This document shows, piece by piece, positions 8,501 to 15,494 of a stretch of 42,692 nt of DNA. The DNA is from an uncultured Rhodanobacteraceae bacterium (GTDB lineage Bacteria > Pseudomonadota > Gammaproteobacteria > Xanthomonadales > SZUA-5), in contig CALEZI010000070.1 in assembly GCA_937928755.1 (NCBI GenBank), positions 1-42,692 on the forward strand, in the 5' to 3' direction. The position numbers and the translations under genes were made by a program. Each line of letters begins with the position of its first letter. The stretch's first letter is position 1. The notes under the pieces are model-generated. The model searched no databases, was not told the origin of the DNA, and was given only the letters and a program-made list of their open reading frames with translations.

Positions 8501-10032
8501 GACGGGTCCTTGGTGACGGAGGCGGAAGAGGGGGAGACGGGTGCTTGCTTCAGATCGGCAGCGGCGGCGCTATCGGCTTCAAAAGCCTGCCAGCCGCCGC
8601 CCAACGCCTTGAACAGGCGCACGCTGCCCTGCAGCAGTTCGGTGTCGCTGTCGTTGGCGCTCAGGCGTGCCGCGAGCCGGGCGCGCTGCGCATCCAGCAA
8701 GGGCAGCAGATCGATCTGGCCGCGGTCGTAGAGCGACTGCGCGTGGCCGAGCGCGGCGTCGGCGGAAGCTGCGGCAGCGGCCAGCACGCCGGCGCGCTGG
8801 CGTTCGCCCTTCAGCGCGACCAGTGCGTTCTCGACATCTTCCAGCGCGCGCACGATGGCGTCTTCGTAGCCGAGCAGCGCAGCGGACTGCTCAGCTTCGG
8901 CGATCTCGTTGCTCGCACGGGTGCGACCCCAATCGAACAAGGGCATCGTCAGCAGTCCTGCGGCGTTGCCGAAGCGCGCGCTGCCGAGGCCGATGCCGTT
9001 GACGTCGACGTTTTCGCGACCGAACAGCGCGCCGACGAACAGGCGCGGGAACCACTCCGCGGCAGCCTGCTGGCGGCGATAGTTGGCGGCGTCGAGCTGG
9101 GCGCGCGCCGCCAGCAGGTCGGGACGCCGCTCGAGCAGTTCGGCCGGCTGGCCGGAAACGACCTCCGGCACCGCGATGCGGCCGTCCCAAGGCTCGATGG
9201 CCGCGGCAGCGGTCGGTTGCTCGCCGATCAGCACGGCGATGCGGTGGCGCGAGACGGCGACCAGGGTCTGAAGCGACGTGATCGCCGAACGCGCGCGCTC
9301 GGCATCGGTTTGCGCGCGCTCGACATCGAAAGACGAAGCAAGGCCGACACGCTGGCGTGCTCTCACCTGACGCAAGGTCTCGTCCTGTGCCGCGGAAATC
9401 GCGCGCACGGTGTCGAGCTGGCGCTCGGCGCCGATCAGCATGAAATAACTGGTGGCGACGTCGGTGATCGCCAGCAGGCGCACACCGCGCGCCTGATCCG
9501 CGGTCGCCAGCGCCTGCGCGTCCGCCGCCGCGGCGCCGGCGCGCAACCGCCCGCTCAGATCGATTTCCCAGGACACGTCGAGCCCGGCGTGGCTGCGGTC
9601 GACTTCTGGAAAGGCCAACTGCTTGCCACCCGAATAGTCGCCGTCGGACTGCGTCGTGCCGGCATTCAGGCCGAGGCTCGGCAGCAGCCACGAACGGCTG
9701 ATGGTGGCGCCGGCACGCGCCGCCCGCACCCGCTCGGCGGCGATGCGCACGTCGCGATTCTCGCGTGCCGCGCGTTCGATCAGCCCGGCCAGCACCGGAT
9801 CGCCATAACCCTGCCACCAGGCGATCTCGGCGGCGGCATCGGCGGGCGCCGCCGCCGCAAAGCTTTCCGGCATTTCGACGCCGGAGCTGAGCATCGGCGT
9901 GGCGCAGCCGGCAAGCGCCAGTGTCAGCGCAAGAGCAAGGGTCGCCGCGACCGCACGCGTGGGGCGACGCGGGAGGGGGAGCGGTCGCGGCGACGTGAAC
10001 CGGCTGCGCAGCGATGTGGGAAAGTCGGGCAT
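8497..10032 (-). CDS. RND efflux outer-membrane channel lipoprotein, NodT/OprM family
   Basis: A 511-aa outer-membrane factor that forms the exit duct of the pump. The N-terminus has a long arginine/proline-rich stretch, then a hydrophobic signal ending LALAGC, with lipidation at about Cys43. The body has the two-fold repeat of the family: WWQGYGDPVLAGLIERA followed by helical arms, and LLERRPDLLAARAQLDAANY in the second half. The start chosen is ATG at 10032, 8 bases after GAGAG; an in-frame TTG 15 bases upstream is less likely. It is first in the operon order channel-adaptor-permease. Confidence 0.93.
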   Translation of the reverse strand: MPDFPTSLRSRFTSPRPLPLPRRPTRAVAATLALALTLALAGCATPMLSSGVEMPESFAAAAPADAAAEIAWWQGYGDPVLAGLIERAARENRDVRIAAERVRAARAGATISRSWLLPSLGLNAGTTQSDGDYSGGKQLAFPEVDRSHAGLDVSWEIDLSGRLRAGAAAADAQALATADQARGVRLLAITDVATSYFMLIGAERQLDTVRAISAAQDETLRQVRARQRVGLASSFDVERAQTDAERARSAITSLQTLVAVSRHRIAVLIGEQPTAAAAIEPWDGRIAVPEVVSGQPAELLERRPDLLAARAQLDAANYRRQQAAAEWFPRLFVGALFGRENVDVNGIGLGSARFGNAAGLLTMPLFDWGRTRASNEIAEAEQSAALLGYEDAIVRALEDVENALVALKGERQRAGVLAAAAASADAALGHAQSLYDRGQIDLLPLLDAQRARLAARLSANDSDTELLQGSVRLFKALGGGWQAFEADSAAAADLKQAPVSPSSASVTKDPS

Positions 10033-10214
10033 CGCGATGTCTCTCAAGTAGTTCGTCGATGGCGGTCAGATTAGGTATCCGGCGCCGACGAAGGGTCAGC
10101 GAACGGTGGGCGTTCGGTCGGGGATGGGTGCCGTTCCTGGCAAGTCCTCTTGTCCGTTGGCTGCTGCGTCTGCTCGCACACCAGGACTTCGTCGGTCTCA
10201 CGGACCGAGTTCTT

Positions 10215-10339
10215 GTCCGCAAAGAACGCAAAGAACGCAAAGAGAGCTGAATGCACGCGTTGCGCCGCGGTCCAGCTTGCAACTGCCGCACCATCCGCAG
10301 GCTTTGCTTTCCTTTGCGTCCTTTGCGTCCTTTGCGGAC
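10215..10339. repeat. facing 9-bp tandem repeats (imperfect inverted repeat)
   Basis: Positions 10215-10246 hold three copies of a 9-bp unit close to GCAAAGAAC after GTCC. Positions 10307-10339 hold three copies of the reverse complement (CTTTGCGTC type) ending in GGAC. The two arms pair over about 32 bases with a few mismatches around a 60-bp centre, so the element could fold back. It lies in the 413-bp gap upstream of the efflux operon. No gene is seen in that gap. Confidence 0.7.
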
Positions 10340-10423
10340 AACTGATCCTGGGTCAGCTACCTGCGGTACGCCTGTTGGGCGCGTCTCGATCGAGTCCGCT
10401 GCCTGGCGCGGGCCCAACGGCCC

Positions 10424-10449
10424 GTAGCGGCGTTCTTGCCGCTCCCTAC
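10424..10449. repeat. GTAG-type REP palindrome overlapping a gene end
   Basis: GTAGCGGCG, a short loop, then GCCGCTCCCTAC. The right end supplies the TAG stop codon of the gene at 10446-10880, so the gene reads into the repeat. It could also act as a 3' transcript stabiliser or weak terminator for that gene. Confidence 0.55.
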
Positions 10450-10880
10450 AGCCGCTTCCGCCGGCCCATGATTTCGCGGCGGCAGGCTTCGCCGAACACG
10501 CGCAGCGGATCGGCCTCTGCCGAGCGCGCCAGTTCGCGCACCTCGGTCACGCTCAGGTTGGGCGCGAAGTACTGGTCACTGATGCGATCCAGCAACAGCT
10601 TCGCGGCGGAAAGCACCTCGTCCGATGCGCACAGGCGGATGCGGTTCAACAAGGCGTAGGCCGGCAGCAGCGTTTCCGGCTTCGCCAGTTCGTGCTGCAG
10701 CGAGTCGACGATCAGGCGCGCGCATTCGGCGACGAACTCGCCGTACAGCGCCTCGTGCTTCTGGATGTCTTCGCGGACCAGTTCGCGACGGTTCTGGATG
10801 CGCTGGTTGGCGACCGTGACGGTGGCGCCGACCACCGTACCCATCAAACCCGACAAGGCGGTCAGGAAGCCCAGGTCCAT
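10446..10880 (-). CDS. uncharacterised membrane-anchored protein, 144 aa
   Basis: A single N-terminal hydrophobic segment (FLTALSGLMGTVVGATVTVA, residues 4-23) is followed by a charged, mainly helical domain starting NQRIQNRRELVREDIQKHEA. This matches a bitopic inner-membrane protein with a cytoplasmic helical part. I do not recognise a named family. The start lies 22 bases after the stop of the small gene at 10902-11105, so the two are probably co-transcribed. No clear ribosome-binding site is visible. The stop codon lies inside a REP element. Confidence 0.6.
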   Translation of the reverse strand: MDLGFLTALSGLMGTVVGATVTVANQRIQNRRELVREDIQKHEALYGEFVAECARLIVDSLQHELAKPETLLPAYALLNRIRLCASDEVLSAAKLLLDRISDQYFAPNLSVTEVRELARSAEADPLRVFGEACRREIMGRRKRL

Positions 10881-10901
10881 TTGCGTGGGTCTTGCCTTGC
10901 G

Positions 10902-11105
10902 TCAGCGCGCGTCCGGCAGCGTGCCGGGCGCATCGATTTCGTTGCCGATGAGTTGCAACAGCTCGGCGGCTGACGCGAAGTCCTGCTGGCGGCAGGTGAC
11001 GATGTTCTCGATGCGGCCGCACAGCGCATCGCGGGTTGCTTCCTGGCGCAGCTTGAGCAGGTAGACGCGGCGCGTCGGGTATCTGGGATCGTTGGCAAGT
11101 GACAT
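10902..11105 (-). CDS. uncharacterised small protein, 67 aa
   Basis: A short basic-acidic protein reading YPTRRVYLLKLRQEATRDAL...GRIENIVTCRQQDFASAAELLQ. The composition looks like a folded helical domain and not like an accidental frame, and it lies directly before the membrane-anchored gene at 10446-10880. No family is recognised. An inverted repeat (TTGGCGC / GCGCCAA, 11111-11136) sits just before its start and could be an operator. Confidence 0.5.
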   Translation of the reverse strand: MSLANDPRYPTRRVYLLKLRQEATRDALCGRIENIVTCRQQDFASAAELLQLIGNEIDAPGTLPDAR

Positions 11106-11110
11106 CGGAG

Positions 11111-11136
11111 TTGGCGCTTGAAATGACTGGCGCCAA
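11111..11136. promoter_or_regulatory. inverted repeat upstream of small gene, possible operator
   Basis: TTGGCGC at 11111-11117 and GCGCCAA at 11130-11136 form a perfect 7-bp inverted repeat with a 12-base centre, 5 bases before the 10902-11105 start codon. A dimeric repressor could bind it. There is no other evidence for function. Confidence 0.25.
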
Positions 11137-11322
11137 GGCTAGGCACGACTCGCGTGCGAGTGGTCAGCGAACCGTCGCCGTTAGGTCAGGCGAGGGTTGG
11201 CCTGGGCGCAACGCTGATTTGCGCACCAACCAGGAGCGCGTGGCAACTGTCGAAACGCGTCATCCGTTCGACGACTCGCGCTTGGAATACCCGGTTGCCG
11301 TGGCGCAAGCCCGTTGAGCCGA

Positions 11323-11769
11323 TCAGTCAGGCAATTCAATCACCGGATCGATGAATGCAACGCCCAGCGATGTGAAGTGCTTGCCATTGTGCGTCAGCAC
11401 CAGCAAACCGTTGGCGACTGCCGTCGCAGCGATGGCTACATCGGCGAACCCGGGATGCCGGCCAATGGCGATCGCCTGGTCCGATAGCTCGCCCGCTATC
11501 CGCCCCGCGCGAGCATCGAAAGGCAAGATTCGCTGCTCGCCGTTCTCGATCAGGGCATCGAGCCAGTTTGCCAGCGCGTCGGCGCGCTCCGCTGCTCCGG
11601 CACGACGCAGCTTGCGGATTCCTTGCTCGACCTCGGCGACGGTGATTGCAGAGATGTACAGCGCATCGTTATGCGCGCGAATCCAGTTGGCCAGTGTCTC
11701 GGCGGGAGGAGCCTTGCCGGGTGCCAGCAGCGACAGGACCGAAGTGTCGAGCAGGTAACCCGAGTTCAC
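11323..11769 (-). CDS. vapC: PIN-domain toxin, VapC/FitB type
   Basis: A 148-aa PIN-fold ribonuclease, the toxin of a type II toxin-antitoxin pair. The metal-binding acidic residues are visible: Asp8 in YLLDTSVLS, Glu46 in ITVAEVEQG and Asp110 in HPGFADVAIAATA, followed by LLVLTHNGKHF. Family members cut tRNA or other RNA and stop growth unless held by the antitoxin. The GTG start overlaps the antitoxin stop by 4 bases (GTGA), so synthesis is coupled. Length is normal and nothing appears damaged, so it is likely active. The RNA target cannot be inferred. Confidence 0.9.
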   Translation of the reverse strand: MNSGYLLDTSVLSLLAPGKAPPAETLANWIRAHNDALYISAITVAEVEQGIRKLRRAGAAERADALANWLDALIENGEQRILPFDARAGRIAGELSDQAIAIGRHPGFADVAIAATAVANGLLVLTHNGKHFTSLGVAFIDPVIELPD

Positions 11770-12008
11770 AGGTCGATTCCCCGCAGCGGCGCCTCGTCGC
11801 GCTCGAACTCGACATCGCCGGGGAATGCAAGCAGCAAGTCGGCAAATGACGGCTGGTCCATGGGGTAAAGGCGTCGGGCATCATCCACCGGCACGAGCAC
11901 CGCCGCAGCCCGCCCGTGGCGCGTGATCGTGGTCGGTCGACCATGCTCGGCGGCGTCCACCAGCGCCGAGAATTTCGCCTTGGCATCGCGAATCTGGATT
12001 GACTGCAT
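11766..12008 (-). CDS. Phd/YefM-type antitoxin
   Basis: An 80-aa antitoxin. The N-terminal Phd/YefM DNA-binding fold is seen in MQSIQIRDAKAKFSALVDAA, then EHGRPTTITRHGRAAAVLVP. The acidic C-terminal tail (PGDVEFERDEAPLRGIDL) is the part expected to wrap and block the PIN toxin. It is the first gene of the pair and likely represses the operon together with the toxin. The start ATG follows AGAAGG by a few bases. Confidence 0.88.
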   Translation of the reverse strand: MQSIQIRDAKAKFSALVDAAEHGRPTTITRHGRAAAVLVPVDDARRLYPMDQPSFADLLLAFPGDVEFERDEAPLRGIDL

Positions 12009-12025
12009 CGGCCTTCTTCAAACTA

Positions 12026-12041
12026 TGACTACATGAGGTCA
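12026..12041. promoter_or_regulatory. candidate operator of the toxin-antitoxin operon
   Basis: TGACTACATGAGGTCA has inverted TGAC/GTCA ends 8 bases apart. It lies 18 bases upstream of the antitoxin start, where an autoregulatory Phd-type operator is expected. This is inferred from position and symmetry only. Confidence 0.3.
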
Positions 12042-12134
12042 CATTAAAGAGCGGATGCCCGTCGGTCAAGTCTCAACCGACGCTTGGGTTCGGTGTCGCC
12101 GCCTTTTACTTGACCGCAAACCACCAGAAATCGG

Positions 12135-15077
12135 TCAGCTGTTCACGAGGCGATGCCGATTGAGCAAGCGGCGCGCCGTGGCGATGGCGCTGGTGTCCTG
12201 CGCCTCTTCGAGTTGGTCCGCCAACGCCGCCAGCCCGGACAAATCCTCGGAGGTCGGCGTGTTGTGCTCGACGAGTTCGATCAGCGCGAGCAATTCCAGC
12301 CAGCGGGCGCCTTGTGCGCGGGCCTCGACGATGGCTTCGCGGACGGAATCCTGTGCGCGTCCGGATCGATCCTGTGCGCGCGCGATGCGCGCCTCGATCA
12401 GCCGCAACTGCGGCAGATAGATGCGCTCGTCGAGGCGCTCGACCAGCGCCAGCGCCGCGTTCAGCAGCGCCTGCGCCGCCAGCAGGTCGCCGGCCGCGAC
12501 CAGCGCCTCGGCGGCATAGCCCATCGTCTCGGTTGCGCCCGACTGCATCCCGAGCGCGAGGTTCTGCTCCAGCGCATCGCGAATCTGTTGGTAGCCATCG
12601 CCCGGCTGCTCATGGCGCGTCTGCGCCCAGCCCTGGAACCACAGACACGCGCTGCGACCCTGCGCAAGCGCGAACTCATCGGCCAGCGACTGCATTTCGG
12701 CGGCGATCGCGGCCACGCGGTCGGCATCGCCAAGACGAATTTCGAACAGCGCCTCGCACCACAAGGCGACCATCACCGACATCGGCTGGCCCAGACCGCG
12801 GGCGCGCGCCAGCGCCGCGTCGAGGTGGGCGCGTCCCTGGCGCAGCAGCCCCAGATGGAGCAAGGGCAGCGCCAGCAAACCGCGCGCCGTTACCTGCGGA
12901 TCGGCGATGAAGCCGAGCAATCGCGTCTCCGCGGCCTCGGTCAGTGAGGCGATCGCCGGCAGCACGCGCTCCAGCGCGCGGCGGGCCGCGGCTGGCCGGC
13001 CTTGCATGTTGTGCACCTGACCTTGCACGGTGCTGGCAGCCACCACCAGCAGCGCGTCGTCGCTGCTGTCGCCGAGCGCCTCGGCGCGCGCAGCGATCAG
13101 CAGCGCCTCGTCGTACTCGCCGCGCAGGCACAACAGGAATCCGAATCCGTGCAGCAGCAATCCACGCGACGGGTGCTCCGGCGCATCCGCGAGGCGACTG
13201 AATGCCCGGGCGAACGCGGCGCGGGCGTGGTCTCCTGCGCCGCGCGCGTGGAACGAGGCGACCCCGGTCAGCGTGACCAGCGTGATCGCGAGCTCGGTCT
13301 GCTCGCGAGTGGCCGGCAGCGGCGCGAGCAAGGCGAGTGCGCGCTCGCCGAGCGCGATGCATTCGGCCGGGTGCAGTTGCCGAATGGCGGTCAGCGCGGC
13401 TTCGGCGAAGTAACGCGCGGCGGGCAACGGCAGACGCCCCTGTTCGAAGTGCGCGGCAAGCTCGGCTGCCGCCACCGGCGTGCCTGCTGCGCGCTCCTGC
13501 TCGAGCGCAGCGGCGACGCGCCGGTGCATTTCGATGCGCGCCGGTTTGCTGGCGCGATCGAGCAGCACCTGGCGATACAGCTGGTGGCGAAAAGCAAAAT
13601 GACCACCCGGCGAGTCGCTCTCGCCGTCTTCGCCGGGTAGCGCGACCAGCCAGTAGTGTTCGCAGGCCAGTGCATCGCAGAGCCGGTGAACCTCGAGCAC
13701 TTCGCGGCCCAGCACGCGCGCCAGGGTTTCAATCCGGAACAACGAGCCGCAGATCGCGGCGGCGGCGAGCAAGGCGCGCCTGTCGGCATCCAGACGCGCA
13801 AGATAATGGTCGATCAACGCAGACAGATTCTGCGGGATGGGAATGCTCGCCAGCGCCGCAGCCGCGTCGCCGCCGGCGGCCAGGCGTGCCGCGACGTCGT
13901 CCGCGACCGAGGCGAGGAACAAGGGCACGCCATCGGTGCGATCGAGCAGCGCGCGCACAAGCGCATCGTCGTGCGCCAGGGCCGGCGCATGTCCGGCGAG
14001 GTAGGCCGCGATCTCGAGCTCGGTGAACGAGTCGAGCACGATCTCCACGCACAACTGGTGCACGCGCAAGTCGTGGCGCAGCGTATCCAGCGGATGGTCG
14101 AAGACAACCACCTCGGCCAGGCGAAAGCTCGACAGCCACAGCAGGCGCGCCGGCCCGCGGCGGCGCGCGATATAGTCGATGAGTTGAATCGTTGCGCGGT
14201 CGGCCCAGTGCAGATCCTCGGTCACCAGCAGCAGCGGCCGCTGCTCGGTGTAGCGATCGAGGAACTCGCCCATCTCGCGCAGCATGCGCTCGGGGTTCAC
14301 GCCCGCCAGTTCGCGCATCAGTGACTCGCGCTGCTCCACGCTGCTGAGCCACGGCAACTGCAGCAGCCAGGTCGGCGCGATGTCGCGCAACATCGGCGCC
14401 ACCGACGCATCACGGCGGGCGAGCGTCGCCAGCGCATCGAGCAGCGCGTGATACGGCTCGCCGGCGCCGAAGCCCTGCACGCACTGTCCACGGGCGCAAT
14501 CGACAGCGCCGAGCCGGGCGATGAACTGCTCGATCAATGTGGTCTTGCCGATGCCCGGCTCGCCGGCAACCCAGGCGATCACGCGCTGCCCATTGCACGC
14601 GCGTTCCCAGGCGGCAGCCAGGGTGGACAGCTCCATGGCGCGTCCGACAAAGCCCGGCGCGGCGCGCTCGACATCGGGAACGCGCAAACCGGCTTCCGAA
14701 GTGTACGCAAGCGCGCCGGCAGGGGCGCTCGCCGGGGTTCCCGCAGCGCTCGGTTGGGCCAAGAAGCGATAGCCGCGACGCGCTACCGTTTCGATGTAGC
14801 GGGGGCTGCGCGGGTCGTCGCCGAGCACCGTGCGGATATCGCTGATCGCGCCCTTGAGTACCGAGTCGCTGACGAACCGATGCCCCCACACGGCGTCGAG
14901 CAGAGCATGTTTGGTCTGCAAGGTTCCGGGCCGACGGGCCAGTGCACACAGCAGCGCGAAAGGGGTCGGCGCCAGCGCGATCGGGTCCCCGCCACGCCGC
15001 AGGCGCGCATTCGCCTCTTCGAGTTCGAACTCGTCGAAGCGGAGGTGAATGGGTTCGGGGACCGCGGCGCCGGACAT
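12135..15077 (-). CDS. winged-helix transcriptional regulator with AAA ATPase and TPR-like domains
   Basis: A 980-aa one-protein signalling regulator. Residues 10-107 are an OmpR/PhoB-type winged helix (LRFDEFELEEANARLRRGG through YIETVARRGYRFLAQ). Residues about 141-330 are an AAA/STAND-type ATPase: FVGRAMELSTLAAAWERA, Walker A GEPGIGKTT (172-180) and Walker B LLLVTEDLHWAD (282-292). The remaining about 600 residues are alpha-helical, TPR-like repeats likely used for ligand or partner sensing. No receiver or membrane segment is present. It lies downstream of two Ser/Thr kinase genes on the same strand, which suggests a shared pathway, but an intervening broken fragment means operon membership is unproven. 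The start at 15077 is the only ATG that gives the full winged helix. Confidence 0.88.
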   Translation of the reverse strand: MSGAAVPEPIHLRFDEFELEEANARLRRGGDPIALAPTPFALLCALARRPGTLQTKHALLDAVWGHRFVSDSVLKGAISDIRTVLGDDPRSPRYIETVARRGYRFLAQPSAAGTPASAPAGALAYTSEAGLRVPDVERAAPGFVGRAMELSTLAAAWERACNGQRVIAWVAGEPGIGKTTLIEQFIARLGAVDCARGQCVQGFGAGEPYHALLDALATLARRDASVAPMLRDIAPTWLLQLPWLSSVEQRESLMRELAGVNPERMLREMGEFLDRYTEQRPLLLVTEDLHWADRATIQLIDYIARRRGPARLLWLSSFRLAEVVVFDHPLDTLRHDLRVHQLCVEIVLDSFTELEIAAYLAGHAPALAHDDALVRALLDRTDGVPLFLASVADDVAARLAAGGDAAAALASIPIPQNLSALIDHYLARLDADRRALLAAAAICGSLFRIETLARVLGREVLEVHRLCDALACEHYWLVALPGEDGESDSPGGHFAFRHQLYRQVLLDRASKPARIEMHRRVAAALEQERAAGTPVAAAELAAHFEQGRLPLPAARYFAEAALTAIRQLHPAECIALGERALALLAPLPATREQTELAITLVTLTGVASFHARGAGDHARAAFARAFSRLADAPEHPSRGLLLHGFGFLLCLRGEYDEALLIAARAEALGDSSDDALLVVAASTVQGQVHNMQGRPAAARRALERVLPAIASLTEAAETRLLGFIADPQVTARGLLALPLLHLGLLRQGRAHLDAALARARGLGQPMSVMVALWCEALFEIRLGDADRVAAIAAEMQSLADEFALAQGRSACLWFQGWAQTRHEQPGDGYQQIRDALEQNLALGMQSGATETMGYAAEALVAAGDLLAAQALLNAALALVERLDERIYLPQLRLIEARIARAQDRSGRAQDSVREAIVEARAQGARWLELLALIELVEHNTPTSEDLSGLAALADQLEEAQDTSAIATARRLLNRHRLVNS

Positions 15078-15107
15078 TACTTCGCTTCTCTTTTCGACGC
15101 GTTCGGG

Positions 15108-15429
15108 TCATTGAGCGTGGAAATGATGGTCTTCCACTTGCAAGCGGACAAGCTCGTCGGCGAGCGCGTCGATGCGGCTCACGCAAAGACGCGATCCAAG
15201 GCGCGGCCTCGGCATCACGTCCGAGTGCATGCAGCGCGCGAAAATGCACCAGTGCGGCCTGCATCTGAGCTGATCGGTTCCAACTCGCTACGGCGATCGG
15301 CGCCGCGCCGAGGCTCTCGCGGCTGAGCGCCAGGGCGCGCTCGATGTCTCCGCTATCGAGCGCGATCGCGGCGCACGCCGCCAATCCATCCGCGCCCTGC
15401 GCGGCGCCCTGATCGAAACGCTCGCGCAC
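15108..15429 (-). pseudogene. C-terminal fragment of a TPR-type protein, frameshifted
   Basis: The minus strand reads LAACAAIALDSGDIERALAL, SRESLGAAPIAVASWN and FRALHALGRDAEAAPWIASL, typical TPR helices. Near 15180 the sense shifts one base into SRIDALADELVRLQVEDH and ends at TGA (15108-15110). There is no start region or upstream domain; the upstream frame is closed by stops. It looks like the tail of a lost regulator or kinase between the kinase gene and the winged-helix regulator. Confidence 0.45.
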
Positions 15430-15494
15430 GAGGCCTCATTGCCATTCGGCATTCCCGTTCGCCCGTGGATGGGGATCGCGCCAGGCACGGACCA

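Noticed and set aside
10150..10659. 169-aa plus-strand frame upstream of the efflux operon
   Set aside because: It spans the 9-bp repeats and a REP element and runs antisense into the 10446-10880 gene; no coding features.
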